This document shows positions 1 through 9,429 of a stretch of DNA of 64,000 nt, one piece after another. The notes under the pieces are model-generated. The model did not search any database and was not told the DNA's origin. It saw nothing but the letters and a program-made list of their open reading frames with translations. Made by a program: the position numbers and the translations under genes. This DNA comes from Sphingomonas sp. (lineage in GTDB: Bacteria > Pseudomonadota > Alphaproteobacteria > Sphingomonadales > Sphingomonadaceae), in the NCBI GenBank assembly GCA_017418975.1, contig JAFOMG010000017.1, forward strand, positions 310,001-374,000, written 5' to 3'. Position 1 is the first letter of the stretch, and each line of letters begins with the position of its first letter.

Positions 1-5
1 GGGCG

Positions 6-1769
6 CTAGTCGGCCCAGGCTGCGTCCTCGACGTGCAGCTCGGCGGCGGGGCGGGAGCCCCAGTCGTCGATCCTGGCGCGGCCGGCGAGCCAGAGCTTGC
101 GGTGGCGCGGGGCAGAGAGCAGCGCCTGGCCCAATTCGGTATCGGCCTGGCGGAAAGCGACTGCCTTGATGCTGCGCCCGTCCGGCCCCGCCACGATCAG
201 CCGCACATGCCCGCCCGTGCCGACCACATCGGCCTTGATCACCGTAACCGGCCCGGCCGCCACGCGCGGCGCCGGCCAGCCCATGCCATAGGGGCCGCCG
301 GCCTCCATCGCATTGACGAGATCGGGGCAGACGCCGCCCGGCGCGACCACCGCGTCGAGCAGCAGCGCGCGCTCGCCCATCGCCTGGGTGACGCGCTCGG
401 CAAGCCGCTCCTCGAGGAACTCGGCAAAGGCATCGAGCCGGTCGGCATCGATCGTCACGCCGCAGGCCATGGCATGGCCGCCGCCCGCCCGGAGCAGCCC
501 GGCATCCTTGGCGGCGAGCACCGCCGCGCCCAGGTCGACGCCCGGGATCGAGCGGCCCGAACCCTTGCCGACACCGTCCTCGTCGAGCGCGATCACGATC
601 GCCGGCCGGCCGAGCTTCTCCTTCAGCCGCCCCGCGACGATGCCGATCACGCCGGCATGCCAGCCCCTGCTCGCGATCACCGCGACCGCTTGGTTCGCCT
701 TGTGCAGGCTGAGTTCCTCCGCCTCGGCCTGCACGCCCGCCTCGATCGCGCGACGCTCCTCGTTGAGCTGGTTCAGCTCCTCGGCGATCGCACGCGCTTC
801 CTCGGGGTCGCGGGTGGTGAGCAGGCGCACGCCCAGGTCCGACCGGCCGACGCGCCCGCCGGCATTGATCCGGGGGCCGAGCGCGAAGCCCAGATCGGTC
901 GCGGTCGGCGCGCGCGTGAGGCGCGAGGCCTCGATCAGCGCGTTGAGCCCGATGTTGCGGCGCTGCGCCATCACCTTGAGGCCCTGGGCGACAAAGGCGC
1001 GGTTGAGGCCCTTGAGCGCCGCCACGTCGGCGACGGTGCCGAGCGCGACGATGTCGAGCAGGTCGAGCAATTTGGGCTCGGCCCGACCGGCAAAATAGCC
1101 GCGCGTGCGCAGCGTGCGGATCAGCGCCGCGCCGAGCAGCCAGGCGACGCCGACCGCCGCCAGATGGCCATGCGCCGCGCCTTCGGTCTCATCGAGCCGA
1201 TTGGGGTTCACCAGCGCGAGCGCCTGCGGAAGCTCGGTGGTGCATTTGTGATGGTCGACGACGATCACTTCGGCTCCGGCGCCCCTGGCCATCGCCAGCG
1301 CTTCGAACGCCTGGGCGCCGCAATCGACGGTGACGATCAGGGCGGCGCCTTCCTGCTTGAGCCGCACCAGCGCCTCACCCGAGGGGCCATAGCCTTCCAT
1401 AAGCCGATCGGGGATATAGGGGCGCGCCTCGAGCCCCAGGTCCCTCAGCAGCAATATGAGCAGTGCCGCGGAAGTGGCTCCATCCACGTCGTAATCGCCA
1501 AAGATCGCGACGTGCTCGCGCTGCTCCACCGCATCGGCGAGCCGCGCGGCCGCCTTGTCCATGTCGCGGAAGATCGAGGGGTCGGGCATGAAGGCGCGGA
1601 TGCTCGGCGCCCGGTGCATGTCGAGCTCCTCGCGCGCCACGCCGCGGGCGATCAGCAGCTGCGTCACCAGATCGTCCGGCACCAGCCCGCCGCGCGAATC
1701 GGCGGCGAGGCCGCGCCAGTGCCAGGGCTGGCCGGTGATCGAGCGCTGGATGTTGAGCACGGCGGACAT
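6..1769 (-). CDS. recJ: Single-stranded-DNA 5'-3' exonuclease RecJ
   Basis: RecJ degrades single-stranded DNA 5' to 3' in recombination, mismatch and base-excision repair. The DHH phosphoesterase motifs are in order: DYDVDG at residues 92-97, VDCG near 148-151 and DHH at 172-174. The DHHA1 domain with GGHAMACG follows, and an OB-like C-terminal region ends the 587-residue protein, the usual RecJ size. An in-frame ATG 117 bases upstream exists, but the extra residues are low-complexity, so I start at the Met of MSAVLNIQRS (1769). The stop lies at the very window edge. No operon partner is visible; a small gene on the same strand lies 50 bases upstream. The assignment is firm. Confidence 0.96.
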   Translation of the reverse strand: MSAVLNIQRSITGQPWHWRGLAADSRGGLVPDDLVTQLLIARGVAREELDMHRAPSIRAFMPDPSIFRDMDKAAARLADAVEQREHVAIFGDYDVDGATSAALLILLLRDLGLEARPYIPDRLMEGYGPSGEALVRLKQEGAALIVTVDCGAQAFEALAMARGAGAEVIVVDHHKCTTELPQALALVNPNRLDETEGAAHGHLAAVGVAWLLGAALIRTLRTRGYFAGRAEPKLLDLLDIVALGTVADVAALKGLNRAFVAQGLKVMAQRRNIGLNALIEASRLTRAPTATDLGFALGPRINAGGRVGRSDLGVRLLTTRDPEEARAIAEELNQLNEERRAIEAGVQAEAEELSLHKANQAVAVIASRGWHAGVIGIVAGRLKEKLGRPAIVIALDEDGVGKGSGRSIPGVDLGAAVLAAKDAGLLRAGGGHAMACGVTIDADRLDAFAEFLEERLAERVTQAMGERALLLDAVVAPGGVCPDLVNAMEAGGPYGMGWPAPRVAAGPVTVIKADVVGTGGHVRLIVAGPDGRSIKAVAFRQADTELGQALLSAPRHRKLWLAGRARIDDWGSRPAAELHVEDAAWAD

Positions 1770-1818
1770 GCGCCGACTATGGAACAGCGGGCAGGGGGCT
1801 GTCCATTCCCGGCCCGCC

Positions 1819-1983
1819 CTATTCGGCCTGGGGCATCGCCTGTTGCTGTTCCAGGCGCCGGGCATAGGCCGCGGCGAATTCGCCATGGATGCGGGCGATA
1901 CCGGGGTCGGTGGCGGTGCGGGCCTTTTCCGCGCTCAGGCGCTGGCGTCGCTCGAGATATTCGCGATCATTCTGCTGGGGCAT
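1819..1983 (-). CDS. Small charged protein, 54 aa, function unknown
   Basis: This 54-codon reading frame on the recJ strand starts MPQQNDREYLERRQ and ends QQAMPQAE. It is strongly charged, predicted helical, and has no signal peptide, membrane segment or cysteine. The stop lies 49 bases before the recJ start, so the two are probably co-transcribed. Codon use follows the GC-rich third-position bias of the neighbours, which supports real coding. I recognise no family. Confidence 0.6.
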   Translation of the reverse strand: MPQQNDREYLERRQRLSAEKARTATDPGIARIHGEFAAAYARRLEQQQAMPQAE

Positions 1984-2209
1984 GGAAAGGCTCCGACTTC
2001 AAGCGGCAGCTTTCCAGTTGCTGTCAGTTCGCGCCATGCTCGGGGTCCGGGGGCGCCAATATATTGTAGATACGTGATTTTTCTGGATGAGGCGAGCGAA
2101 TACGGCGCTCGCAACTCGGTTCGTCGCATTTGCGGAACGCCGCCGCTTCCGCCCCTTGCAAGCGCCGGGCTGGCGCTCCCGGCAATCCGCGCCTACATCG
2201 CATCGCCTT

Positions 2210-2689
2210 ATGGCCCGTCCGCGTCCCGCCCAAGAGAAAGTCAAGACCGTCGCCGAGAATCGGCGCGCGCGGTTCGATTATTTCATCGAGCAGACCTATG
2301 AGGCCGGCATTGCGCTTACCGGCACCGAGGTGAAGTCGCTGCGCTTCGGCGAGGGGTCGATCGCCGAGGCCTATGCCGAAGTGAACGACGGCGGCGTCTG
2401 GCTGGTCAATTCGAACATCCCCGAATTCAGCCATGGCAACCGCTTCAACCACGAGCCGAAGCGTCCTCGTAAATTGCTCCTTCATGAGCGGGAGATAAAC
2501 AAGCTCCATGGCGCGGTGGCGCGCGAGGGCATGACCCTCGTGCCGCTGTCCATCTATTTCAACGGGCGAGGCCGCGCGAAGGTCGAGCTGGCGCTGGCGA
2601 AGGGCAAGAAGACGCATGACAAGCGCGACTCGATCAAGGAGCGGGACTGGAAGCGGGAGCAGGGGCGACTGCTCCGCGACCGTGGCTGA
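2210..2689 (+). CDS. smpB: SsrA-binding protein SmpB
   Basis: SmpB binds tmRNA and delivers it to stalled ribosomes for trans-translation. The 159-residue protein has the family signature: [19 protein letters not shown], then [10 protein letters not shown], and the basic C-terminal tail [18 protein letters not shown] that mimics the tRNA anticodon stem in the decoding centre. A longer in-frame extension upstream is Arg-rich and not SmpB-like, so translation should begin at ATG 2210 ([10 protein letters not shown]). Its stop overlaps the GTG start of the next gene, so the two are translationally coupled. Confidence 0.97.
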   Translation: MARPRPAQEKVKTVAENRRARFDYFIEQTYEAGIALTGTEVKSLRFGEGSIAEAYAEVNDGGVWLVNSNIPEFSHGNRFNHEPKRPRKLLLHEREINKLHGAVAREGMTLVPLSIYFNGRGRAKVELALAKGKKTHDKRDSIKERDWKREQGRLLRDRG

Positions 2690-3242
2690 TCCCGCGCCCG
2701 TGTCGGGCAAGTCGCGTTTCCGCCGCTGGCTCGACCAGGCGATGCCCAGCCGCGAATCGGTGGAGGGCAATCGCTGGCTTCGCCCGGTCGCGAACCGGGT
2801 GATGCACAGCTCGCTGTGGCGCTTCACCCGCCGTTCGGTGCCGCGCGGCGTCGCGCTGGGCATGGTGACCGGCGTGCTGGTGCCGATGGGGCAGATCCCC
2901 GCTTCGGCCGTGCTCGCGCTTCCCCTGCGCGCCAACATCCCGGCGGCCGCGGCGACCACCTTCATCACCAATCCGGTCACGACGCCGCCGCTCTGGGTGG
3001 CGGCCTATTGGCTGGGCAGCTGGATGATCGGCCCCGGCGCGGTGGTCGAGAAGGCGCAGGCGATCGAGCGGAGCTGGAGCGACTGGCTGGTGCACCAGGC
3101 CGGCCCGGCCACGCTCACCGGCCTGCTCACCATCACCGCCGCGCTCGCCCTGATCGGCTATTTCGGCACCGCGCTGGCGTGGCGCCTGTGGATCGCCCGC
3201 AAATGGAAGCGGCGCGCCGACGCCCGCGCCGCCCGCGGCTGA
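2682..3242 (+). CDS. DUF2062 domain membrane protein
   Basis: A 186-residue protein of the DUF2062 family. It has an amphipathic basic N-terminus, then a glycine/proline-rich hydrophobic core ([20 protein letters not shown], then [13 protein letters not shown], the family hallmark) and a final membrane segment near residues 145-168 before a basic tail. The likely start is GTG 2682, which overlaps the smpB stop by eight bases; an ATG 20 codons further in (at 2742) is an alternative. The biochemical role of DUF2062 is not established. The coupling to smpB suggests shared expression only. Confidence 0.82.
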   Translation: MADPAPVSGKSRFRRWLDQAMPSRESVEGNRWLRPVANRVMHSSLWRFTRRSVPRGVALGMVTGVLVPMGQIPASAVLALPLRANIPAAAATTFITNPVTTPPLWVAAYWLGSWMIGPGAVVEKAQAIERSWSDWLVHQAGPATLTGLLTITAALALIGYFGTALAWRLWIARKWKRRADARAARG

Positions 3243-3347
3243 ACGCGGCGGGAAACGTCGTCATCGCGGTGTAATAATGTTACGCCCGCCCGATTGACGG
3301 AGCCTATCGACGGTCTAAGACAGCCCGATCAACCATCGGGGATTACC

Positions 3348-5429
3348 ATGCGCCTGTCGCTCCTCACCACCACCTTCCTCGCCGCGCCCGTGCTGCTCGC
3401 CGGCTGCGCGCACAACGCCCCGCTGCCGGCCACCCCGGTCGAGGCCGCGCCGGTCACCGAGCCCGATCCGGCGCCGCAGCCCGAAAAGCCCAAGCCGGTC
3501 TATGGCACCTATGGCTTCGACACCGCCGGCATGGACCCCGCGATCAAGCCGGGCGACGATTTCTACAACTATGCCAATGGCGCCTGGGCGAAGAACACGC
3601 CGATCCCGGCCGACAAGTCGAACTATGGCTCGTTCAACATCCTGGACGACAACGCCAAGAAGCAGACGCACGAGATCCTCGACGCGGCGAAGGCCGATCC
3701 GAACTCGAAGATCGGCACCGCCTATGCCACCTATCTCGACACCGCCGCGATCGACGCCAAGGGCCTGGCGCCGGCCAAGCCGTGGCTCGACCGGATCAAG
3801 GCGCTGACCTCGAAGGCCGGCTATCCGGCGCTCGCCGCCGCCGCGCGCCGCAACGGCGTGGGCGTGCCCTTCGCCACCTATGTCGGCCAGGACGACAAGG
3901 AGCCGGAAGTCTATGCGCTGAGCCTGTTCCAGGCCGGGCTGGGCATGCCGGACCGCGATTACTACCTCTCGAAGGACGCCAAGTTCGTCGAGACCAAGGC
4001 GGCCTATCTCAAGCACCTCACCAACGTGCTGACGCTCGCCGGCGAGCCCAATGCCGCCGCGCGTGCCCAGGCGATCGTCGATTTCGAGACCAAGATCGCC
4101 GCGGTGCAGTGGACCCGCGTCGAAAGCCGCGACGCGACCAAGACCTATAACAAGATGACCGTCGCCCAGCTGCAGAAGGCGGCGCCGGGCTTCGACTTCA
4201 AGGGCTTCTTCGCCGCCGGCAAGACGCCGGTGGAGAGCGTGATCGTCGGCCAGCCCAGCGCGGTCACCGGCATCGCCCGGCTGATCCAGCAGGCGCCGCT
4301 GGCGGTGCTCAAGGACCAGCTGCTGGTCCGCACGCTCGACAATTTCGCCGATGTGCTGCCGAGCGCCTTCGACAAGGAGCAGTTCGCCTTCTACGGCACC
4401 ACCCTGTCGGGCACGCCGGAGCAGGAGGTGCGCTGGAAGCGGGCGGTGGACTTCACCACCGGCGCGCTTTCCGACGATGTCAGCCAGGTCTATGTCGCCA
4501 AATATTTCCCGCCCGAAACCAAGGCGGCCGCCGACCAGCTGGTGAAGAACGTGATCGCGGCGATGGACCGCCGGATCGACAAGCTCGAATGGATGGCGCC
4601 GGAGACCAAGGTGAAGGCGCATGAGAAGCTCGCCGCCTTCAAGCCGAAGATCGGCTATCCGGAGCGCTGGCAGGATTATTCGGCGCTGACGATCACGGCG
4701 GGCGACGCCTTCGGCAACAATGTCCGCGCCAACAACTGGCAGTATGACGACAATGTCTCGAAGCTCGGCCAGCCGATCCGCCGCTGGGAATGGGGGATGA
4801 CCCCGATGACGATCAACGCCTATGCCAATTTCGGCATGGTCGAGATCGTGTTCCCGGCCGCGATCCTGCAGCCGCCCTTCTTCGATCCGAACGCCGATCC
4901 GGCGGTGAACTATGGCGGCATCGGCGCGGTGATCGGCCATGAGCTGAGCCACCATTTCGACGACCAGGGCGCGAAGTACGACAAGGAAGGCCGCCTGACC
5001 GACTGGTGGACGCCGGCGGACGTCAAGGCGTTCAAGGCGCGCACCGATGCGCTGGTCGCCCAGTACGACCAGTATGAGCCGCTGCCGGGCATGCATGTGA
5101 AGGGCGCGCTGACGCTCGGCGAGAATGTGGCCGACCTGGCCGGCCTCACGGTCGCCCATGACGCATACCAGGCTTCGCTGAACGGCCAGGCCGCGCCGGT
5201 GCTCGACGGCACCACGGGCGACCAGCGCTTCTACCAGGGCTGGGCCCAGGTGTGGCGCCGCAACTATCGCGAGGCGAACCTGCGCCAGCGCCTGCTCACC
5301 GATCCGCACTCGCCGTCGCAGCAGCGCGCCTGGGTCGTGCGCAACCTCGATCCCTGGTACGGGGCGTACAACCCCGATCCGGCGACCAAGCTGTTCCTGA
5401 CGCCCGACAAGCGCGTCCGCATCTGGTGA
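3348..5429 (+). CDS. M13 family zinc metallopeptidase (neprilysin/PepO-like), lipoprotein
   Basis: A 693-residue M13 endopeptidase expected to cut peptides in the periplasm. The signal peptide ends in the lipobox LLAGC, so the mature protein should be lipid-anchored at Cys18-20. Zinc ligands are in HELSHH (His531, Glu532, His535) and Glu592 of ENVADLAGL. The M13 C-terminal end is present as KRVRIW. Length and motif spacing match the family. The start at ATG 3348 is set by the signal peptide; an upstream in-frame start would bury it. A perfect hairpin follows the stop. Confidence 0.95.
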   Translation: MRLSLLTTTFLAAPVLLAGCAHNAPLPATPVEAAPVTEPDPAPQPEKPKPVYGTYGFDTAGMDPAIKPGDDFYNYANGAWAKNTPIPADKSNYGSFNILDDNAKKQTHEILDAAKADPNSKIGTAYATYLDTAAIDAKGLAPAKPWLDRIKALTSKAGYPALAAAARRNGVGVPFATYVGQDDKEPEVYALSLFQAGLGMPDRDYYLSKDAKFVETKAAYLKHLTNVLTLAGEPNAAARAQAIVDFETKIAAVQWTRVESRDATKTYNKMTVAQLQKAAPGFDFKGFFAAGKTPVESVIVGQPSAVTGIARLIQQAPLAVLKDQLLVRTLDNFADVLPSAFDKEQFAFYGTTLSGTPEQEVRWKRAVDFTTGALSDDVSQVYVAKYFPPETKAAADQLVKNVIAAMDRRIDKLEWMAPETKVKAHEKLAAFKPKIGYPERWQDYSALTITAGDAFGNNVRANNWQYDDNVSKLGQPIRRWEWGMTPMTINAYANFGMVEIVFPAAILQPPFFDPNADPAVNYGGIGAVIGHELSHHFDDQGAKYDKEGRLTDWWTPADVKAFKARTDALVAQYDQYEPLPGMHVKGALTLGENVADLAGLTVAHDAYQASLNGQAAPVLDGTTGDQRFYQGWAQVWRRNYREANLRQRLLTDPHSPSQQRAWVVRNLDPWYGAYNPDPATKLFLTPDKRVRIW

Positions 5430-5435
5430 TCTGAT

Positions 5436-5466
5436 TTCTCCCTCTCCCCGGCGGGGAGAGGGAGAA
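5436..5466 (+). terminator. Perfect 14-bp hairpin after the M13 peptidase gene
   Basis: The arms TTCTCCCTCTCCCC (5436-5449) and its exact complement (5453-5466) are separated by GGC. It starts six bases after the stop codon. There is no U-tract, so it may be a factor-assisted terminator or 3'-end stabiliser, and it belongs to the same CCCTCTCCCC repeat type seen near 51840. Confidence 0.6.
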
Positions 5467-5505
5467 TAGCTTGACCCGGCCGCTGCTACCGAACATCGGT
5501 GGCGC

Positions 5506-7902
5506 ATGGCCACGTTGCCCGTCCACACGCCCGCATCGCCGTCTCGCCGCTGGCTGCCCTTCGCGGCGGCGATCCTGGCCGGGTTCCTCGCGGGCGCGGT
5601 GATCCTGTTGACGCTGAACGATCGCGCGGTCGCGGTCGGCTTCGTCGCGGCGGGGCTGCTCGCGGCGGGCGGGCTCTGGGGCGCGCGCAAGCTCTTCCAT
5701 GCGGAGGCCGCCGGTGAGGCCTCGGTCGACTGGTCGGTCGCCCAGGCGCTCGCCGCGGCCAGCGACGACGCGCTTGCGGTCACCGACCGCGCCGGACGCC
5801 TGGTCTGCGCCAACAGCCGTTTCGAGGCGCTGTTCGCCGGCTGGCCGACGCCGCCCAACCTGCCCATCAGCGACGCCGCCGTCGCCGCGCTCGGCACCGC
5901 GGCGCGCACCGCCTGGCGCGACGGCGAGGCGCGCGAGGACGGCATCCAGGTGTTCGGCGCTCCCGTTTCGGCGCGGGTCCAGCGGGTCGGCGAGGAATCG
6001 CTCGTCTGGCGCTTCATCGGCGTGCAGGCGCTCGATCTCGCCAGCCAGGTCCAGGCGCTGATCGACGGCCATACCGGCGACCGGCTGGCCTCGGCCGGCA
6101 TCATGGCCGCGATGGTCTCGCCCGAGGGCCGGGTGCGCAGCGCCAACCGGGTGTTCCGCCTGCGCGCCATGGGCAGCCCCGAAGCCGCCGCCGAGGGCCG
6201 CGACTTCGCCCGCTTCCTGATCACCGATTCCATGGGCCTGGTCCGTTTCGAGCGCGAGGGGCTGGAGGGCAATCCGCTGCGCGTGCTGCAGATTCCCTTC
6301 CTCGACGGCGAGGAGGCGCCGCTGCTCGTGGCGCTGCTCGACGAGGAGCAGGGCAATGTGCCCACGCCCGCGATCGGCGCCAGCGCCGGCGCGCATGTCC
6401 GCTCGCTGATCGCGCTGCTGCCGCTCGGGCTTGCGCTGGTCGACCGGGACGGCCGCTTCGCCAGCATGAACGACGCGTTCGTCCGCGCCACCCGCGTCAA
6501 TGCCGCGGCGCCGCCGCTCTATCCGGGCGACCTGATGGTGCGCGAGGACAAGGCCGCGCTCGCCGACGCCATCCGCCGCTTTGCCGGCGGCGCGCCGCAA
6601 TCGGCAGAGATGACCGTGCGCCTGGCCGACGCGCCCGAGGAACCGGTCTCGATCGGCATCGCCGGCGCGCGCGGGCTGGGCGAGGCGGCCGTGCTGATCA
6701 GCCTCAAGGATTCGGGCGAGGAGTCCAAGCTCAAGCGCCAGGTCGCGCAGGCGACCAAGATGCAGGCGGTCGGGCAGCTCGCCGGCGGCGTCGCGCATGA
6801 CTTCAACAACATCCTCACCGCGATCATCGGGCATTGCGACCTGATGCTGATGCGCCATTCGCCCGGCGACAGCGACTATGACGACATCCAGCAGATCCGC
6901 GCCAATTCGAACCGCGCCGCCTCGCTCACGCGCCAGCTGCTCGCCTTTTCGCGCCAGCAGACGCTGCGCCCGCAGCTGCTCCAGCTGCCGGACGTCATCT
7001 CCGAGGTCTCGAACCTGCTGAAGCGCCTGCTCGGCGAGACCGTCCGGCTCGAGGTCAAGCATGGCCGCAACCTGGGCCCGGTGCGCGCGGATCCGGGCCA
7101 GCTCGAGCAGGTGGTGGTCAATCTCGCGGTCAATGCGCGCGACGCGATGCTTTCGCAGAATCCCAATGGCGGCGGCACGCTCACCATCGAGACGATGGCG
7201 GTGCCGGCGGCCGATGTGCGCCGGATGGACGACGACGTGCTGCCGGTCGGCGACTATACCGCGCTGCGCATCGCCGATACCGGCACCGGCATCCCGCCCG
7301 AGATCCTCGCCAAGATCTGGGAGCCGTTCTTCACCACCAAGGAAGTGGGCAAGGGCACCGGCCTGGGCCTTTCCACCGTCTATGGCATCATCAAGCAATC
7401 GGGCGGATTCATCTTCGCCGAGAATGTGCCTGGCGGCGGGGCGGAGTTCACCATCTATCTGCCGGTGCATGCCGCGACCGAGGCGCCGGTCGCCGCCAAG
7501 CTGCCCGGCCCCAAGGAAAAGCCCGCCGATACCTGGGGCACCGGCACGATCCTGGTGGTCGAGGACGAGGACATGGTCCGCGCCATCGCCGAGCGCGCGC
7601 TCGCCCGCCAGGGCTATACCGTGGTCACCGCGGACAATGGCGAGGCCGCGCTCGAGCTGATCGAGACGATCGACCGGCCCGATCTGCTCATCTCCGACGT
7701 GGTCATGCCGGTGATGGACGGGCCGACGATGGCGCGCCGGATCCGGGCCAAATATCCCGACCTGCCGATCCTGTTCATGTCGGGCTATGCCGAAGAACAG
7801 CTGCGCAAGTCGATTGATCTGGAGCAAGTCGCCTTCCTGCCGAAGCCCTTTTCGGTGCAGCAACTTGCAGAAGCCGCGCGCGACGTGCTTTCGCCCAAAT
7901 AA
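5506..7902 (+). CDS. cckA: Hybrid sensor histidine kinase CckA
   Basis: CckA is the bifunctional kinase/phosphatase that feeds phosphate through ChpT to CtrA and CpdR in the alphaproteobacterial cell cycle. The 798-residue protein has two N-terminal membrane segments (about 15-60), PAS-like regions (about 75-400), a HisKA box GGVAHDFNN with the phospho-acceptor His431, a HATPase domain with [15 protein letters not shown] and [11 protein letters not shown], and a C-terminal receiver with acidic pocket VEDED and phospho-acceptor Asp731 ([10 protein letters not shown]). This architecture and the exact H-box wording are typical of CckA rather than other hybrid kinases. A single-domain regulator follows 40 bases downstream. 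Confidence 0.9.
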   Translation: MATLPVHTPASPSRRWLPFAAAILAGFLAGAVILLTLNDRAVAVGFVAAGLLAAGGLWGARKLFHAEAAGEASVDWSVAQALAAASDDALAVTDRAGRLVCANSRFEALFAGWPTPPNLPISDAAVAALGTAARTAWRDGEAREDGIQVFGAPVSARVQRVGEESLVWRFIGVQALDLASQVQALIDGHTGDRLASAGIMAAMVSPEGRVRSANRVFRLRAMGSPEAAAEGRDFARFLITDSMGLVRFEREGLEGNPLRVLQIPFLDGEEAPLLVALLDEEQGNVPTPAIGASAGAHVRSLIALLPLGLALVDRDGRFASMNDAFVRATRVNAAAPPLYPGDLMVREDKAALADAIRRFAGGAPQSAEMTVRLADAPEEPVSIGIAGARGLGEAAVLISLKDSGEESKLKRQVAQATKMQAVGQLAGGVAHDFNNILTAIIGHCDLMLMRHSPGDSDYDDIQQIRANSNRAASLTRQLLAFSRQQTLRPQLLQLPDVISEVSNLLKRLLGETVRLEVKHGRNLGPVRADPGQLEQVVVNLAVNARDAMLSQNPNGGGTLTIETMAVPAADVRRMDDDVLPVGDYTALRIADTGTGIPPEILAKIWEPFFTTKEVGKGTGLGLSTVYGIIKQSGGFIFAENVPGGGAEFTIYLPVHAATEAPVAAKLPGPKEKPADTWGTGTILVVEDEDMVRAIAERALARQGYTVVTADNGEAALELIETIDRPDLLISDVVMPVMDGPTMARRIRAKYPDLPILFMSGYAEEQLRKSIDLEQVAFLPKPFSVQQLAEAARDVLSPK

Positions 7903-7942
7903 ATACTTGGCGTTTCGCGATTTTCCTGCGATGGGAGCGGCC

Positions 7943-8305
7943 ATGCCGGGGCCCCAGAAGATCCTGATCGTCGAAGACGAGCCGCTCATCGCGATGATGC
8001 TCGAGGACTTTCTCGACGCGCTCGATCGCGTCGTCGCCGGCATGGCGGACAGTGTCGCCTCGGCGGTGGAACTGGTCGAGGCGGGCGGCATCGACGCGGC
8101 CGTGATGGACGTGAACCTGCGCGGCGGCGAGACCTGCTGGCCGATCGCCGATGCGCTGGCGGCGCGCGGCATTCCGTTCGTGCTCGCCACCGGCGGGGCG
8201 GGGGACATGATCGCGGAGGCCTATCGCGACCGCCCCATACTCTCCAAGCCGTTCACGATGGACAGTGTCGAGAAGGTGCTCGACAGCCTCGTCGCGGCGG
8301 ACTGA
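7943..8305 (+). CDS. Single-domain response regulator
   Basis: A 120-residue stand-alone receiver. The acidic pair is in ILIVEDEP, the phospho-acceptor Asp in VMDVNLRGGE, and the conserved Lys in LSKPFT. There is no output domain, so it probably acts as a phosphate relay or by protein contact. The start at ATG 7943 is chosen because GGAG lies five bases upstream; ATG 7931 is an alternative. It lies 40 bases behind cckA on the same strand. Whether it works with CckA is an inference from position only. Confidence 0.85.
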   Translation: MPGPQKILIVEDEPLIAMMLEDFLDALDRVVAGMADSVASAVELVEAGGIDAAVMDVNLRGGETCWPIADALAARGIPFVLATGGAGDMIAEAYRDRPILSKPFTMDSVEKVLDSLVAAD

Positions 8306-8390
8306 GCGCCGGCTTTCCGCTTTCGGGCCGTGGCCCGGCGGCAATGTCGTCCAAATTGCCCGATTCGCGAACGCGTGGCGAGGAATTGCT

Positions 8391-8532
8391 CGCGCAGCGA
8401 CGCTGTGCCGTGGCGGCGGCCGGAAAATGAGAGCTTTGTCGTGGAGGGCGCCGCTGGAACGGCGCGAGCTCTCTTCGCGTCTCCGCGTGAACCTGTCTCA
8501 TTCTTCTTGGTAGCGGCACAGCGTCGTTGCGC
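8391..8532. repeat. 142-bp element bounded by 20-bp inverted repeats
   Basis: CGCGCAGCGACGCTGTGCCG at 8391-8410 and its complement at 8513-8532 match at 19 of 20 positions and enclose about 100 bases with no reading frame of note. It fills most of the 235-base gap between two convergent genes. The layout looks like a small non-autonomous repeat element or a large cruciform-forming 3' region. Confidence 0.5.
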
Positions 8533-8540
8533 GAACCAAC

Positions 8541-9254
8541 CTAATCCAGCAGCCGCACCGCATCGCCCAGCCGGATCAGCCCCGGCCGGGCCGGCCCCGC
8601 GTAAACGCCATAGGCATTGCCGAACTCCCGCGCGACGGTCCGCAGCAGGCGCGGTTCCTTCACTCCGGTGTCCGGATCGATCGTCACGATCACGCAGCGC
8701 GCGATCGGATCGGCGCATTGCACCACCGCACCGTCCCCGTGGCCGAACGCCAGTCTTCGGCCCCGCCATTCGGTGGCGGGCACCTCGCTCTCCACGATCA
8801 GGTTGATCCGGAACCGATCGATCGCCAGCGGTTCGCCATGCGCGGCTTCCAGCGCGGCATGGCCGGCGCTGGTCTGGATCGAGACCGGCATCGAATCATA
8901 GATGCCGCGCGCCACCTGGATCAGCGTGGCGGGTTCGCCCGCGGCCGCCTCCAGCTGTGCCTTGAGCAGCGGATCGCGGAGCGGGACCGTCGCGCCCTCG
9001 GGCGTCTCGACTGTCACCGCGCTGGTCTTGGGCTGGGCCGGATCGTCGAAGCGCGCCCGGTGGAGGACCATGGCGGGCACCTCGCGCGCGGTGAGCCAGG
9101 GAAAGCGCGTGCCATTGGCCGCGCGGACGAACGCATATTGGCGGTCGCCTTCGATTCCCTGCCAGTCGAGCTCCGCCATATCGAGCCGCTCCCCGGCCAT
9201 CGACTTGACCGGAAAGCGATTGAGCGCGCGGACATGGCCGACGATGCGGGACAT
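8541..9254 (-). CDS. MOSC domain protein
   Basis: A 237-residue protein with an N-terminal MOSC beta-barrel (VRALNRFPVKSMAGERLD, then GIEGDRQYAFV) and a C-terminal MOSC domain with FRINLIVES and DPIARCVIVTIDPDTG. The family binds molybdenum or moves sulfur; the conserved Cys of the C-terminal domain is present in IARCVIV. The start at 9254 leaves the standard N-terminus. It is divergent from recA and shares a promoter region with two LexA boxes, so partial SOS control is possible but unproven. Confidence 0.9.
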   Translation of the reverse strand: MSRIVGHVRALNRFPVKSMAGERLDMAELDWQGIEGDRQYAFVRAANGTRFPWLTAREVPAMVLHRARFDDPAQPKTSAVTVETPEGATVPLRDPLLKAQLEAAAGEPATLIQVARGIYDSMPVSIQTSAGHAALEAAHGEPLAIDRFRINLIVESEVPATEWRGRRLAFGHGDGAVVQCADPIARCVIVTIDPDTGVKEPRLLRTVAREFGNAYGVYAGPARPGLIRLGDAVRLLD

Positions 9255-9311
9255 GGCACCCCGGCTAGCGACGGGAAGCGGGAAGGGCAATCGCGGTCCG
9301 GCGGGGCGGTG

Positions 9312-9351
9312 GAACGGTTATGGAACAAAAAATTTCGTTCCGCTCTTGTTC
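9312..9351. promoter_or_regulatory. Two opposed LexA (SOS) boxes between MOSC gene and recA
   Basis: GTTC-CGCTCTT-GTTC at 9337-9351 fits the alphaproteobacterial SOS box GTTC-N7-GTTC read toward recA. GAAC-GGTTATG-GAAC at 9312-9326 is the same box on the other strand. A weak promoter TTGTTC-N17-TACATG (9346-9374) would overlap the first box at its -35. One box suits recA and the other may strengthen repression or serve the divergent gene. Confidence 0.82.
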
Positions 9352-9429
9352 CATGAGAACAAACGCGATACATGGCTTCCAACACAGGTTGAAGGCGCGA
9401 GCCAAACCTTCTAGCGACGGGGACTTCCA

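Noticed and set aside
33..2069. A 678-codon plus-strand frame opposite recJ
   Set aside because: Antisense to a firmly assigned gene; no motif or start signal.
3315..8208. Two overlapping minus-strand frames of about 1000 codons opposite the M13 peptidase and cckA
   Set aside because: Same reason: they are shadows of well-identified genes, Arg/His-rich and without domain features.
9348..9360. GTTC-N5-GAAC next to the recA LexA box, considered as a third operator
   Set aside because: The spacing and orientation do not fit GTTC-N7-GTTC; only the two direct-repeat boxes are called.
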